In this document: piece by piece, positions 6,392-6,926 of the stretch
How the letters are laid out: each line of letters starts with the position of its first letter
How positions within the stretch are numbered: the first letter of the stretch is position 1
Origin: Alphaproteobacteria bacterium
Lineage (GTDB): Bacteria > Pseudomonadota > Alphaproteobacteria > RF32 > CAG-239
Length of the DNA stretch: 6,926 bases
Direction: 5' to 3'
Assembly (NCBI GenBank): GCA_017477035.1
Contig: JAFUXW010000016.1
Coordinates: forward strand, 1-6,926
The notes under the pieces: model-generated
The model's input: only the letters and a program-made list of their open reading frames with translations
Told to the model about the DNA's origin: nothing
Database searches by the model: none
Made by a program: the position numbers and the translations under genes

Positions 6392-6694
6392 ATGGCTACT
6401 GCTAAAAACGAAAGAAAAATAAATTCATTGTTGCGGCAAATGGAGCAACAAACGGGGTTTGATGCCTATAAGAAAAAGGCTGAAGCAGAAAAGCAAAAAG
6501 CCTCAGAATTCTCTGATCTAGTTAGAAATTTAGCTCAACTTGAACAGCAAGACCCGATGAGAGTTGCACCGGTTGTTAACGAAAACAATCGTGATGAGCG
6601 TGCAAAAGAAGATCAACGCCATAAAGAAAGACAAAATGTAATGCGTCGTGTTTATCAGCGCCAGCATGCTCGCAGCCAAAGAACATACAGTTAA
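6392..6694 (+). CDS. Hypothetical small, highly charged protein
   Basis: I do not recognise this 100-residue protein. It has no signal peptide, membrane helix or cysteine. Residues 5-52 are rich in K, E, Q and A and look strongly helical, possibly a coiled coil. A short less-charged stretch (DPMRVAPVV, 54-62) is followed by a very charged second half with many R, K, E, D and Q, ending in a basic tail (RRVYQRQHARSQR). Such composition suits a soluble cytoplasmic protein that binds a partner or nucleic acid, but this is only inference. The start is ATG 6392, with GGAG seven bases ahead; an in-frame TTG at 6386 is too close to that site. The ribosome site, plausible promoter and normal-looking codons support a real gene. 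It diverges from the dipeptidase gene across a 99-bp spacer. No terminator hairpin is visible after it. Confidence 0.7.
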   Translation: MATAKNERKINSLLRQMEQQTGFDAYKKKAEAEKQKASEFSDLVRNLAQLEQQDPMRVAPVVNENNRDERAKEDQRHKERQNVMRRVYQRQHARSQRTYS

Positions 6695-6722
6695 TATTAT
6701 ATCTTTTTCTTCCATTTTTATA

Positions 6723-6752
6723 TTGACAAAAACCATCAATTTAGCGTACACT
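6723..6752 (+). promoter_or_regulatory. Promoter of the last plus-strand gene (TTGACA / TACACT)
   Basis: TTGACA (6723-6728) is a perfect -35 hexamer, and TACACT (6747-6752) follows after 18 bases with 4 of 6 -10 positions, including the key T-A and final T. Transcription would start near 6759, some 39 bases before the ATG at 6798. This is the best -35 in the window and suggests the last gene has its own transcript. Confidence 0.55.
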
Positions 6753-6764
6753 ATTTTTTAGTGT
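6748..6764. repeat. Small palindrome over the -10 box and start site
   Basis: ACACTA, five T, TAGTGT form a perfect 6-bp inverted repeat with a 5-base centre. It covers most of the proposed -10 box and the expected transcription start, which is a typical place for a repressor operator. With arms of only 6 bp, chance is possible. Confidence 0.3.
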
Positions 6765-6797
6765 TACGAATATTTATTAAATAATTTAAGTATATTT

Positions 6798-6926
6798 ATG
6801 GAAAAAACTTTGATTTCGCTGATTGAAAATGACAATTCTGATGCCTTCTGCGAAAAGGTGTTCAAAAACAGTATTGTTGGCGGAAGTGGCGGTTTTTACG
6901 TAATACCGCTTTCTGAAAAAGAAGAA
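6798..6926 (+). CDS. Unknown protein, N-terminal 43 codons (cut by window edge)
   Basis: An open frame from ATG 6798 continues without a stop to the right edge. It begins MEKTLISLIENDNSDAF and contains a GGSGG stretch at residues 28-32, within VGGSGGFYVIPL. No signal peptide or membrane helix is seen in this part, and I do not recognise the family. The ribosome site is weak (TTAAG, seven bases ahead), but the near-consensus promoter upstream and the lack of stops support a real gene. Too little is present to suggest a role. Confidence 0.55.
   Translation, partial: MEKTLISLIENDNSDAFCEKVFKNSIVGGSGGFYVIPLSEKEE

Noticed and set aside
6695..6740. A terminator after the 100-residue gene
   Set aside because: The stretch has T runs but no stem of useful length could be drawn.
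6530..6751. A 73-codon open frame on the minus strand across the 100-residue gene
   Set aside because: It opposes a gene with a good ribosome site and promoter, and would span the best promoter in the window. Its hydrophobic, membrane-like look is a by-product of reading the charged gene backwards.
1..6926. Mobile elements, CRISPR arrays, tRNA or rRNA genes
   Set aside because: No transposase or integrase motif, no regularly spaced repeats, and no tRNA-like arm pattern or rRNA core sequence was seen on either strand.

Overview
The window reads as part of an AT-rich alphaproteobacterial chromosome. The protein evidence is a DsbD/ScsB-type N-terminus with the W-H-x-Y-W-x-N-P-G signature, an FtsB with the alphaproteobacterial layout (RGLFKYL, then a coiled coil, then a SLDxDLLDERAR-like motif), and a LolC/LolD pair. 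The strongly A/T-biased third codon positions and AT-rich spacers would fit one of the uncultured host-associated lineages, but that placement is inference.

Almost everything up to about 6.29 kb is on the minus strand. In the order of transcription it holds: a VanX-like D-Ala-D-Ala dipeptidase (6292-5681), a LemA-family membrane protein (5613-5041), two adjacent, diverged DUF3137 membrane proteins (5032-4112 and 4115-3153), LolC/E permease (3068-1824), LolD ATPase (1831-1106), the FtsB-like divisome protein (1021-683), and the N-terminal part of a DsbD/ScsB-like periplasmic protein that runs off the left edge (563-1). Junctions are tight: 4-bp overlap between the two DUF3137 genes, 8-bp overlap between lolC and lolD, and the lemA stop codon lies inside the Shine-Dalgarno sequence of the next gene. 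A plausible terminator follows ftsB, and a TATAAT box precedes the DsbD-like gene, so the last gene is probably its own transcription unit.

The right end holds two plus-strand genes of unknown function: a 100-residue highly charged protein (6392-6694) and the first 43 codons of another gene (6798 to the edge). The 99-bp spacer at 6293-6391 carries apparent back-to-back divergent promoters, and the last gene has a near-consensus promoter with a small palindrome over its -10 box.

The common theme is the cell envelope: lipoprotein release (LolCD), septum assembly (FtsB), periplasmic thiol chemistry (DsbD/ScsB), D-Ala-D-Ala hydrolysis, and the uncharacterised LemA/DUF3137 membrane set. No mobile element, CRISPR array, rRNA or tRNA is visible. 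The least understood part is lemA plus the two DUF3137 paralogues. Four starts that a longest-ORF rule would misplace or that are non-ATG were settled by Shine-Dalgarno position (dipeptidase, lemA, lolC with TTG, and the 100-residue protein).
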